Position numbers and translations under genes: made by a program
In this document: piece after piece, positions 22,580-33,370 of the stretch
Layout of the letters: every line of letters starts with the position of its first letter
Position numbering within the stretch: position 1 is the first letter of the stretch
Origin: Lolium rigidum
Taxonomy: Eukaryota > Streptophyta > Magnoliopsida > Poales > Poaceae
Length of the DNA stretch: 64,000 nucleotides
NCBI RefSeq assembly: GCF_022539505.1
Contig: NC_061510.1
Span: 264,377,687-264,441,686 of the forward strand
Reading direction: 5' to 3'
The notes under the pieces: model-generated
What the model was told of the DNA's origin: nothing
Database searches by the model: none
What the model saw: only the letters and a program-made list of their open reading frames with translations

Positions 22580-25500
22580 TACTTGTTAATTAAGCCTTTT
22601 CTTTTAATCCTAAATGCAATTAAAATTCAATAATTAGGAAAACTACCTAAAATAAATAAAAAACCAGAAAGTAAATAAGGAAAACATTAAAATTATTTTT
22701 TCCTTTATTATTAACTTATTAAATCCTTATCAGGAGGATTTCAAATCCTAATTAATAATTACCCTAATTAGTAAATTATTTAAAAATAGTAAAAAGCCAA
22801 ATTAAATATTATTTTATTTTGAATTTATTAATAACTTCAACTTTATTAATGAAGTTATTAACTTGTGAACTAGATGGTAATTATGCAACACTAATTCCAT
22901 ATGGTAGAAAACTAGGAACTCATCATTTAATGTGAAACCTAAAACCCTAAATTCAATTAGGAACCCTAGTTCCATTATTACATGTGAACCCTAAATGGTT
23001 CCAAACCTAAAACCAAGTTAACATGTGATCATGATACCTTCCTTTCAAACATAGAACAATAATAGCAACTAAATAATTGCCATGACCACATAAAATGTAG
23101 AATACCTATCACTAATATATGGGTATCCCATGTGTTCATCCTCATCAGACCTAACTAATCAAGTGGGGTCAACCAAGTGAAAACCCTAAATCCTATTACC
23201 AAAGCCATCATCATTATTTATCCCTATTTAGCATCACACCATTGTGATGAACCCTAATAGCAACCATACCTACTATTTTACATTACATAACCCTGTTCCA
23301 CTAAACCCTACTAGTATGAGATACTTGTGAACCATCCTATTTAGGAACCAACCATTCTCTACTTAGTGAATTCAATAGCAAACCCTAGACAACCTCAACC
23401 CTAATTGATAAACTTCTTATTATTTAAGAAGTATGTTCTTCAAAAGTTATTATTTTGAAGTAAATAAAAAATCATCATCAACCCTGCTTATAAGGACCTA
23501 TAAACCCTAGCTAGCTATCACCAATAAGATGAACCAGTCCTGATAGCAACCTTGTATGAATAATTGCTTAGGATACCTAGGCTTAACTCAACCCTACAAG
23601 CCCTTGGTGTTGATGAATCCAACTAGGTTGTGATCCATCTAATCCTTACTCCAGAAACCAATTAGAACCATAGAAAACCATAGAACCCCACAAACCTAAT
23701 TATCATACTTGTTCTTTATTAAAGAACATGTTCTTCAAAAGTTATTCTTTTGAAGTATATGATAATTAATCATTAACCATACCATGTAGTGTGAAAACCA
23801 ACCACTATCCATTACATGTTAGGATTATACCAAATGTTATTGTTGTGTGCTATTAATGCTATTGTTATGATATGTCGCAACACTTGTTTATGATAACATG
23901 TAACCGCACCTGAATAAGAACCTTGTTTGCGAACCATCTAAAAGTGCAACACACGTTGAACTAATCATTACAACCCACCAATCCCAAATCATCGGGGTTA
24001 GATCACGCTTAGAGTGATTGCATCTCATACTTATGCATTATTGCATCCTTGCCAATCTTTTAAACATCGTCCTTACCGGACGATGATGCTATTTCAGAAT
24101 TTGGAGTTATTGCGTATCGAAGACCTTGACTGCATAATCTTGCAGTAAAGAAAGGCAAGTTCATCGCTTGCTCATGTCATTTGAGTATCTTTACCAAATT
24201 ACTTGCAAAGTACTATGTTTATGACTATTGCATAAAAAGCAAAACCACTATTTTCATAACTATGAATATGACTATGTGGTGGGCAATGGAACCATGGATT
24301 GTGTTGATATGGTGGAGGTTCCATTGCAAGGGCTTATATCCATCTAGGATTAAACAACAAATGTCGTCCGGTGATTCTTGTGTCGTAATACCCGTGTTAA
24401 CCATAAGATCCGGAGTGGGACGGAGTAGTCAAAAGTGTTTCCACCTCTCGTACATCAACGGACGCACTTTACCGTAGACACTTGTATCTGTCAGGGACAA
24501 GCGGTAGGCTGGGGAAGCCTTAAGTCCCCACGGCATTGTCCGTAGACACTTGTCGCCCGAAGAATAAGCGGTAGGCTGGGGAAGCCTTAAGTCCCCACGG
24601 TATTGCGGTCTATGATGGGTTGCACCTACCGGCGAAGGAGTTTGGTTAACGAGTCCCAAACTGTCGTCGTGGTCGGGGTCCACCCTGAAATCTATGGGAA
24701 TAATGGGACCGGCGTGGACCCAGGGTCGGGGTATGCAACAAAGGGTGGGTGTGCGAGGTAGCGGAGGAACATGATTGGCTAGACCATATACCGGGCCTCA
24801 CACCAAAGGAAGTGTGGACGAGAACATGACTCGGTTGGCACCAAGGTTAAGATCTCTTATGGGTAAAGCAACACACCTCTCGCGAGTGTAATGAATCGTG
24901 ACTCGTCACTCCTCGTTCCGGGATATGGAACTGTGAACGCTGCCGGAAAGGAACTCCATGAAGTTCTAGTAAACCGGTGACGGCTGACGGACATAGTTCT
25001 TCTGAATAAAAGCAACCTTTTGAAGAAATGGTTATGAAAACCTGCATTGGTATTAGACTCTCTGGTCCAATATCGTAGCTAGTGCATTAAACACCTCTTT
25101 CCTATAATGAACTTGTTGAGTACGCTCGTACTCATCCCACTCTTAAATCCCCTGCTTAGATATGGAGGCATCGATGGAGGATCTACAGTGGAACTCGAAG
25201 GCCGAGGAGTCAATAACTACTTCAAGGGCCAGGACCCTGTCAGAGGAGTCAGATACCACATCCAACAAGGAGAAAACCTAGATTAGCCATAGAAAGGAAC
25301 TAGCTTCCTAAACATAGCTCCTATTTAGCTAGAATCTATTCGTAGCCCCTATAGCTAGTCAAATACTCTACAAATAGAGTTCGTGATAAGATTAGACTAC
25401 GAGTCGTTCTTCCGGAGTTTATCTGCGATTTACCTCATTGTAAAGTAGGAGGTCTGTCTTGATCTTATGTAACAGAGTCTGTATGTAATTCTATAGACCT

Positions 25501-25625
25501 GCCTTGGACCCGCATATGTTTCTGTTGTACCACTCTGAGCGATATAATACTAGTGGAACGGTGTTTCATTGGTGTTATATCAGACTTGCATACTACACCA
25601 TGCAGTGGCATGCCGGGTCACCACA

Positions 25626-27544
25626 AGTACTAACCCCTCTAATGAAGTTTATGAGAAGTTTGGTGTGAAGGAAGTTTTCAAGGGTCAAGAGAGGAGGATG
25701 ATATATGATCAAGAAGAGTGAAAAGTCTAAGCTTGGGGATGCCCCTGTGGGTCATCCCTGCATATTTCAATAAGACTCAAGCGTCTAAGCTTGGGGATGC
25801 CCAAGGCATCCCCTTCTTCATCAACTTATCAGGTTTCTTCTATTGAAACTATATTTTTATTCGGTCACATCTTATGTTCTTCACTTGGAGCGTCTGTGTG
25901 TTTTTATTTTTGTTTATGTTTGAATAAATTCGGATCCTAGAAATCCTTGTGTGGGAGAGAGACACGCTCCGCTTTTTCATATGAACACGTGTGTTCTTCG
26001 TTTTACTTTTAATGATCAATGACAAAAGTTGGAAGCTATTGGATTTATTGCTATTTGGTTGGAAACAGAAAATGCCTCATATTGTCTTGGATAATTTGAT
26101 ACTTGGCAATTGTTTTGAGCTCTCAAGTAGATCATGATTAAGCTCTTGCATCATGTAGTTTAAACCTATTAGTGGAGAAGTACCGTAGAGCTTGTTGAAA
26201 TTGGTTTGCATGATTGGTCTCTCTAAGGTCTAGATATTTTCTAGTAGAAGTGTTTGAGCAACAAGGAAGACAGTGTAGAGTTTTATAATGCTTGCAATTT
26301 GTTCTTATGTGAGTTTTGCTGTACCGGTTCATACTTGTGTTTGCTTCAAATAACCTTGCTAGCCAAAGCCTTGTACTGAGAGGAAATGCTTCTCGTGCAT
26401 CCAAAACCTTGAGCCAAAACCTATGCCATGTGTGTCCACCATACCTACCTACTATGTGGTATTTTTCCGCCATTCCAAGTAAATACTTCATGTGCTACCT
26501 TTAAACAATTCAAAACTTTATTACTCCTTATTTGTGTCAATGTTTTATAGCTCATGAGGAAGTATGTGGTGTTTTATCTTTCAATCTTGTTGGGCAGCTT
26601 TCACCAATGGACTAGTGGCTTCATCCGCTTATCCAATAATTTTGCAAAAAGAGCCGGCGCGGGGTTCCCAGCCCCCAATTAATTAACTTCATTAATAATT
26701 CTCTTCACGTGTTTTGCCCTGATTCATCAGTAAGCAACTTAATTTTGCAAATAGACACTCCTTCATGGTATGTGAATGTTGGAAGGCACCCGAGGATTCG
26801 GTTAGCCATGGCTTGTGTAAGCAAAAGGTTGGGAGGAGTGTCAACCATAAATAAAACTAAAGTACATGTGTAAACAAAAGAGAAGAGGGATGATCTACCT
26901 TGCCGGTAGAGATAACGTCCTTCATGGGAGCCGCTCTTTGAAAGTCTGTTTGGCAAGGGGGTTAGAGTGCCCATTACCATTCGTTGACAACAACAAACAC
27001 CTCTCAAAACTTTACTTTTATGCTCTCTATATGATTTCAAAACTTAAAAAGCTCTAGCACATGATTTAATCTCTGCTTCCCTCTGTGAAGGGCCATTCTT
27101 TTACTTTATGTTGAGTCAGTTTACCTACTTCCTTCCATCTTAGAAGCAAACACTTGTGTCAACTGTGCATTGATTCTTACATACTTGCTTATTTGCATTC
27201 ATCATATTACTCTGTATTGACAATTACCCATGAGATATGCATGTTGAAAGTTGAAAGAAATTGCTGAAACTTAAATCTTCCTCTGTGTTGCTTCAATGCC
27301 TTTACTTTGAATTTATTGCTTTATGAGTTAACTCTTGTGCGAGACTTTTGATGCTTGTCTTGAAAGTACTATTCATGAAAAGTTTTGCTATATGTTATCT
27401 ATTTGTTAGCAACTATAGATCATTGCCTTGAGTCATTGCATTCATCTCATATGCTTTATAATAGTAAGATCAAGGTTATGCAAGTAGCATGTCACTACAG
27501 AAATTACTCTTTTTATCGTTTACCTACTCGAGGGCGAACAGGAA
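25626..27544 (+). other. 3' non-coding region of the type C element
   Basis: No sustained frame is seen. The first 100 bases align with 12844 onward and with 55770 onward. From about 26640 to 27000 it holds a stretch absent from the type A and B elements (an insertion or family difference), after which the similarity resumes. No recognised coding domain. Confidence 0.6.
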
Positions 27545-27560
27545 CTAAGCTTGGGGATGC

Positions 27561-29089
27561 TGATACGTCTCCAACGTACCTATAATTTCTGATGTTCCAT
27601 GCTTGTTTTATGACAATACTTACATGTTTTTTTTGCACTTTATAATGTTTTATGCATTTTCCGGAACTAACCTATTAACGAGATGCCGAAGTGCCAGTTC
27701 CTGTTTTCTGCTGTTTTTGGTTCCGTAAAGGCTGTTCGGGCAATATTCTCGGAATTCGACGAAACGAAGACCCAACATCTTATTTTTCCCGGAAGCATCC
27801 GGAACACCGAAGGAGAGTTGGAGAGGGGCCGGGGGCCACCACACAACATGGCGGCGCGGCCCCAGGCCTGGCCGCGCCGGCCTACTGTGAGGGGGGCCCA
27901 GGCACCCTCTGACTTCGTCTCTTCGCCTATATAAGCCCTTTCGACCTAAAAATGCGACACCAATTGACGAAACTCCAGAAAGACTCCAGGGGCGCCGCCA
28001 CCATCGCGAAACTCCATTTCGAGGGACAGAAGTCTCTGTTCCGGCACCCTGCCGGGACGGGGAAGTGCCCCCGGAAGCCATCTCCATCAACGCCACCGCC
28101 TCCATCATGCTCCGTGAGTAGTTCCCCCATGGACTACGGATTCTAGCTGTAGCTAGTTGCTATTCTCTCTCCCATGTACTTCAATACAATGATCTCATGA
28201 GCTGCCTTACATGATTGAGATTCATATGATGTAATCGGTGTTGTGTTTGTCGGGATCCGATGGATTGTTACATTATGATTGTCTATCTACAAAATTTATG
28301 AAGTTATTGTTGCTGCAATCTTGTTGTGTTTAATGCTTGTCACTAGGGCCCGAGTGGCATGATCTTAGATTTAAGCTCTATACTTATTGCTTAGATTGTA
28401 TCTACAAGTTGTATGCACATGTCTATGTCCGGAACCAAAGGCCCCAAAGTGACGAAATTGGGACAAACTGGAGGGGAAGGCTTAGATATGAGGATCACAT
28501 GTTTTCACGGAGTGTTAATGCTTTGCTCCGGTGCTCTATTAAAAGGAGTACCTTAATTTCCAGTAGATTCCCTAGAGGCCCGGCTGCCACCGACTGGTAG
28601 GACAAAAGATGTTGTACAAGTTTCTCATTGCGAGCACGTATGACTATATATGGAAAACATGCCTACATGATTAATGATCTTGATGTTCTGTCTTAATGCT
28701 ATTTCAATCCTATCAATTGCCCAACTGTAATTTGTTCACCCAACACTTGTTATTGGAGAGTTACCACTAGTGTAGATAGCTGGGAACCCCGGTCCATCTC
28801 TCATCATCATATACTCGTTCTACATGATATTGGAAGTAGTATCAACTATTTTCCGGTGCCATTGCTCCTGTATTAGTATTACTGCTGCTGTGTTACTATT
28901 ACTACTGCTCTCATATCACTGCTACTTTCACATCACCCCTGTTACTAGTGCTTTTCCAGGTGCAGCTGAATTGACGACTCAGTTGTTAAGACTTATAAGT
29001 ATTCTTTACCTCCCCTTGTGTCGAATCAATAAATTTGGGTTTTACTTCCCTCGATGACTTTTGCGATCCCCTATACTTGTGGGTTATCA
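27561..29089 (+). repeat. 3' LTR, type C (1529 bp)
   Basis: It starts TGATACGTCTCC directly after the purine tract and ends GGGTTATCA. A TATATAAG box is at 27928, and the GC inverted repeat is at about 27851-27882. A decayed primer-site-like string (CTATTTTCCGGTGCC) lies at about 28846-28860 inside U5. The partner LTR is not in the window, so no target duplication can be checked. Confidence 0.8.
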
Positions 29090-29202
29090 CAGTGCAGTAC
29101 AAACTTTCGCACGGCTGACACATCTCCAACGCCGGCTTCGTCGTGCCACCGCCGCTGGCAGGAACACAGACGCGAGCCCTCGCGAGGGAACGGCGGAACC
29201 GG

Positions 29203-30025
29203 ATGACGCCGACGGACAGAAGCCTGCCAGACAATGCCGTCGAAAGCCTGATCTGGCAGTGGCGTTTTGACGATGAGCGCGCTGTCGAGCTCGCGCGGGC
29301 CGACCATTCGCGCGGTCGCTTCAACAACGTCGGCCGCCATGCCTGGTGGTACGACGGCGACGTCGACACCACACTGCGCCAGTACGGCTACCGCCAGTGC
29401 GTCTGCGGTGACCCGCCGCGCGTCTCACTACACTTTCCGCTGGCGGCCTGCATGGCGCCGGCGGCGCCGACTTTGCAGAGGCCGCCGGAGAGGACCGCAT
29501 CGTCAGGAAGTTCGTGCACCGGATCTTCATTGGCCGTCGCTCGCACGTGCTCAGCCGCGCCCGCGCCTCCTTCCGGTGGCATCGTCATCTGCGACGGGGG
29601 GGGGGGGGAGGCGCGCGTCCTCTGCTCCGGCCCGTCGGACGACGGGGTCGGGCCACCGCCGCCGCCTCAAGGAGGAGGAAGTCGCGGCCTCGCCACCGCT
29701 TCCGCCGGCGAAGAAGAAATGGTGGGAGGAGGCCGAGGCGCAGGCGGCCCTCCGTGGCGACGACGATGAGGAGGAGTTCCCCGACCATAATTTTATTCTC
29801 GGCCGCGTCGACCAAGACTATCGGCATATCGCGATCGACCCGCGGCAGGCAGCGGTGTGGTCCACCAGGGACCACGACGCAAACTTCGTCGACCTCCACG
29901 GGCCTTCCGAGCTGCCGGCGCCAAAGAAGGAGGAGGCCGACGAGGACGACAACTGGTCCTTCGGGGCATCCAGCGACGACGGCAAGGACCTGAACTTCAG
30001 CGCCTTCGACTCCCAGCGACGCTAG
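29203..30025 (+). pseudogene. Frameshifted GC-rich repeat-associated gene of unknown function
   Basis: Three frames in turn carry protein-like sequence. The first (from ATG 29203) gives an N-terminal part with the motif GRHAWWYDGDVDTTLRQYGY. The second gives EDRIVRKFVHRIFIGRR near 29490-29545. The third gives AKKKWWEEAEAQAALRGDDD and an acidic, Asp/Glu-rich end with DDGKDLNFSAFDSQ before TAG at 30023-30025. At least two frameshifts separate them; a G run near 29600 is a likely site. I recall similar WW-rich frames as repeated, transposon-associated genes in Triticeae, but cannot name the family. Function unknown; it is probably not expressed as one protein. Confidence 0.5.
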
Positions 30026-31645
30026 ATTTTTTTTAGTTTTTAAGTTTAAATTCGCTTTAAATTTGTACAAATTTGTTCGAACTTTGTATGAATATCGTTT
30101 TCAAAATTTAATTTAAATTTCTAAATTTAGGGAACCGCCGGTTTGAGACCACCGGTATGGGAGCAGCATCCCCAAATAGAGAATGCTCACGGCGCGGCAC
30201 TGCCGACGTCTATTTGGGACAGTCGGTGGAGATGATCTCGCTTGGAGTAAAATGGAATGAGCAAAGGTGGCACCTCTGACCTCTTTCCCTCTCGTAGCGA
30301 TTGGCTAACCACTGGCGCCAAAGCTCACCACAGGTTGGCCGCGTCCAGGCCCGCAAGCGCTGCAAGTTGTCCTAGGAAGAGAAAATCGATCTGTTGGTTG
30401 CGCGCACGTCGGTATCCAAGCCGTAGCACGAGGTCCACACTTTGTCGGCTCCATCAGCGCTGCAACACGCGTCTCCGACGACAAGTCCTTGTTTTATCAC
30501 GGAGCACACCTGGCGGCGTCCGCGATCGTAGAGCTCAGGCGATCTTATCAACACGGGAAGGATCGAGTCGCGGAATATTCCCGACAATGGGGGTGAGAGA
30601 GCTTTTTCATCTGATCAAAGCTTGGTGTTCACTAATCACTACACATGCGTGCTCTTGGTAAAAAAACTTATCGGGGTCACTAAGGTACCTTAGTTCTCAT
30701 TTCTTCTAAACATATTATGGAGAACGCTAGGGTTCACTTGTGTAGATCGAGCCTTTTAAGATCTATTATAGCGTACGATGATTTTTTTCATATGAAATGG
30801 GAACAATCCCTGGCGGACGTAAATAGAAAATGTCTGCAGGTCTTCACCCGCACGCGGAGGTCCGAAACACCGCACACGATTCTCATCAACGAAACCCGAC
30901 AGGAACTTGAGGGTCTTGCCCCATCTGTTTTGATTTATATCGCACATGTTTTGTTTTTGAAAAATGTGTGAGATGTAGAATGCAATCAATGACAATGTGT
31001 TTAAACTAAAATTGTAGCGATTGGCCAAAAACTAATTTTATTGAAAATGAGTTCATTTTTTTGCATAAACACCGTACTAACAACAATGTCAAAATAAAAT
31101 AGAAGAATATTTTTTTTTCATTTCCTTGGTGGAAAAACAATGTACTTTCTGTGATATATTGCACAGGTTTTTTTCTCAAAAGAAAAAGGGTATGTGATGT
31201 ACGAGACAATTACAAACATCCTTTTTTTAATTAACGTATATAGGAGGTAATCATAGAAAAATCATAGAAATTTTTGAAATTAAATTTATGTGTGATGCAC
31301 TAAAAAATAGTTTTCATGATAATATGTCCTTTTTGATGTACAAAAGTGTAATAATTAACCTGATGACTATACTTTGCTATCAATTAAAATGTAACTACGA
31401 TTAGGTAAGTTTTATGCATTGGTATACCTCTAAATATTACTGCTTAACTGACGGAATTGGAAGACACTAATTATAGAAATGCCTAATTAGCAAGTAATTA
31501 TGGCAGACACTAATTAGCAATAGGAATTAGTACCTAGCCAAAATTGACCCGTGTACTCTATATACATTCAACCAATCATGTTCTGTGACAGTTAGTACTC
31601 TATCTCTAAAAGATAAAGTTATTTGGAAATTCAATTCGATTTCCG
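30026..31645. other. No gene recognised; possible DNA-transposon end at 30200-30240
   Basis: After the broken gene comes an AT-rich 3' flank. Near 30160-30245 a CCCAAATAG / CTATTTGGG pair and GGGACAGTCGGTGGAGATGATC look like the end of a DNA transposon (reverse complement GATCATCTCCACC), possibly Harbinger-type, but the other end is not visible. From 30250 to 31645 I see nothing I can name. Confidence 0.3.
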
Positions 31646-31649
31646 AGTG

Positions 31650-32035
31650 CACATGCTCCCTCTATTAAAAAATTATGTTTTGAAATATCTAAAAATTTGA
31701 TGATAAATTCTACATGTACATCTCCATATTATATGTGCGTTCGTCAAACATGCAAAATCTCAATGTGAAATTCTTAGTACTTTAGGGTACACAAAAATGA
31801 TAAATGTGTGGATCTGAGAATAGTGAATAGTGCATATTTCAAAACTATAAAACCTGTCATATTTTGTCATTTTTGTGTAGTGTACAATACAAAGAATTTT
31901 ACATTGAGATTTTGCACGTTTGTAGATTCCATTATCGTCTACATCCTAGAATTTTTTTCAGATTTTTTTATAACTTAAAACTATAATTTCGAATTTTTTA
32001 AAATAAAGAGCTACATGTAGCTTGACCTCCATTTT
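31650..32035. repeat. Imperfect fold-back element (MITE-like), about 380 bp
   Basis: The left arm (about 31655-31835) and the right arm (about 31840-32033) are imperfect reverse complements. For example, CAAAATCTCAATGTGAAATT on the left pairs with AATTTTACATTGAGATTTTG on the right. The outer arms contain CTACATGTA on both sides. No exact target duplication was found. It resembles long-hairpin MITEs of grasses, family not identified. Confidence 0.6.
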
Positions 32036-32243
32036 GACAAGTCCTTTATTTATTAGTACTCTATATCGTAACTAATTAGAGCCCACAGTCCCATGATGTC
32101 TCTACCTACCCCACGGGACTACCAAGACTCCCAAGTCCTGGCCACACACGACTGCCACCTTCTACCTCCTTCCTCTGCATGTCTCTTCCTCTTTGTTTCG
32201 CATTCTGTCTCTCAGGCTCGCTCACCAGTTCTTTCATGTGCAG

Positions 32244-32499
32244 GTTGAGGAGCTCTGTCGCCGTAGCATGGATGACACCTTGGACTAGCAGATCGACGAT
32301 GTGGACAAAGAAATCAATACCATGTACGAGCAGATCGACGCCTTGTACAAGTAAATTGACGCGTTGGACGAGAAGATCGAGACCTTGGACGAGCAGATCG
32401 ACGCCTTGGCCATAGGAGCTGTGCAAGTTCTGCTCGTCCCATTCTTGCTTAGCTGTTGTGTTTGTTCTGAATATGTGGACAAACAAGTTGATGGACTTT
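32244..32499 (+). pseudogene. Decayed coiled-coil frame of heptad repeats
   Basis: One frame reads VEELCRRSMDDTLD, stop, QIDDVDKEINTMYEQIDALY, stop after K, and then IDALDEKIETLDEQIDALA and a hydrophobic tail. It is built from 21-base units (GAGCAGATCGACGCCTTGGAC and variants) that encode the heptad L-D-E-Q-I-D-A, a coiled coil. Two in-frame stops (TAG at 32286, TAA at 32352) break it. A SINE inserted just after, at 32500-32793, would remove the last codons. No partner domain is seen, so its parent gene is unknown; a repeated gene fragment carried by a transposon is possible. Confidence 0.5.
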
Positions 32500-32793
32500 T
32501 TTTTTGAGAAACACAGTACAAACGCAGACGCTCACATACACGCTCATACACTCACCCCTATGAACGCACACACGCACACCCCTACCCCTATGAGCACCTC
32601 CGGAAGACTGAGCCGGCGGATTGTATCTTGAAATTGACGAAGTCACCACGAGCGCTCGCTGTCGACGGGAACGTCGCCTCCCACCGAATGAATATTCCGC
32701 CTTTATGAGACAGCACGGATGTCAAACCCGGGTTTGAACTGCAGTGGCTGGGGTACAACCACCCTCCTAACCACCCAACCTCAGGTTGGTTCT
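32500..32793 (-). mobile_element. tRNA-type SINE, minus strand, 16-bp target duplication
   Basis: CAAGTTGATGGACTTT occurs at 32484-32499 and 32794-32809. On the minus strand the element begins GAACCAACCTGAGG, has an A-box-like TTGGGTGGTTAGG and a B-box-like GTTCAAACCCGGG, and ends in an A-run. It is about 300 bp and similar in its whole length to the SINE at 34736-35039. Confidence 0.9.
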
Positions 32794-32809
32794 CAAGTTG
32801 ATGGACTTT

Positions 32810-33078
32810 ACCTATGATAATTGTCGATTTTATTTGTGCTGATGTGTAGATGTGTAGCAGGTGGTGGTAGGCAAGGTGGACGGCACCAAATCCAGATCAA
32901 CCACCACGGCCAGCGAATTGACGATCATCGATGACCGCCGCCACCATATCGATTACCGCGACCACCGGATTGATGAGGACCACGCCGGTGTTTGACCGGG
33001 TCGGCGACAACCATGTCGCACGACTATTGAGTTAACAAAGTTGACGGTCATCTTTCATGGCGGCAGGCTCCGTAGCTG
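32810..33078. other. No gene recognised
   Basis: The start continues the interrupted coiled-coil locus (stop codon soon after 32810). From 32880 to 33010 the sequence is rich in CCACC/GGTGG and CGAT motifs and has no open frame of note. Confidence 0.4.
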
Positions 33079-33079
33079 T

Positions 33080-33187
33080 TTTTTTAATTTCTCAATATCC
33101 GATTCCAAAGGGTTTTCTCATTCTGAGGGTGTGTTTTTTAATTTCTCAATATCCGATTCCAAAGGGTTTTCTCATTCTGAGGGTGTG
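33080..33187. repeat. Perfect tandem duplication of a 54-bp unit
   Basis: The segments 33080-33133 and 33134-33187 are identical: a T run, AATTTCTCAATATCCGATTC, then CAAAGGG to GAGGGTGTG. No mismatch implies a recent duplication. Confidence 0.9.
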
Positions 33188-33189
33188 TA

Positions 33190-33370
33190 CTGAGATAGAA
33201 TCCCACACGGTTTGAGTTCTCTAAATTGTGTGCTATTTTTAGCCCACTGAAGACGGGTTATTTAGCCGTGTGTAGTAGACACATTTGCACGCCCATGGAT
33301 AGTGACGGTAAGGGTAGCCGTGTGCGATAGGCTCAAATAGCCGCGTGTGATACCTGAATATGTACTAGTG
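33190..33370. mobile_element. Right end of a small CACTA-type element (partial)
   Basis: The block ends ATATGTACTAGTG at 33370; its reverse complement starts CACTAGTACATATTC, a CACTA-type terminus. Three copies of AGCCGTGTG or AGCCGCGTG lie within 120 bp, like the subterminal repeats of this superfamily. I could not find the other terminus, so the left boundary is a guess. Confidence 0.45.

Larger units (their letters stand above)
1..25625 (+). mobile_element. Non-autonomous long-LTR retrotransposon (LARD-like), left end outside window
   Basis: Positions 1-7307 and 19922-25625 are the same sequence (about ten mismatches by eye in the first 1.2 kb) once the later insertions are removed, and they flank a region that starts with a primer-binding site and ends with a purine-rich tract. 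The 3' LTR starts TGTAATATCCC at 17018 and ends CACCACA at 25625; the 5' LTR ends CACCACA at 7307. Without nested insertions the LTR is about 6.5 kb and the interior about 2.9 kb. The interior has no gag or pol frame. Long LTRs plus a non-coding interior is the definition of a LARD; proteins would have to come from another element. The 5' LTR lacks roughly its first 0.9 kb here because it lies left of the window. The family name is not known to me. Confidence 0.85.
17018..25625 (+). repeat. 3' LTR of the LARD (interrupted by a minus-strand element and a MITE)
   Basis: It starts TGTAATATCCC after the purine tract and ends CACCACA. Interruptions are 17345-19370 (element plus one target duplication) and 22498-22581 (MITE plus TA). 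From 19922 on it aligns with the 5' LTR from base 1 of the window. Its TATAAAAG box is at 21698-21705. The bases after it (AGTAC) should be the target duplication, but the left side is outside the window. Confidence 0.85.
25626..29089 (+). mobile_element. 3' part of an older Gypsy-like element (type C), the host of the LARD
   Basis: The sequence resumes in the middle of a 3' non-coding region related to 12840-14893, runs to a purine tract at 27545-27560 and ends with one LTR (27561-29089). The rest of the element should lie to the left of the LARD, outside the window. It shares the internal purine-tract copies (25727 and 25785) and hairpin (25793-25813) with the type A and B elements but is more diverged. 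Confidence 0.8.

Noticed and set aside
30257..30661. 134-codon frame with many Arg and Ser
   Set aside because: No motif, no clear start context, and overlapping frames of similar length on the other strand.
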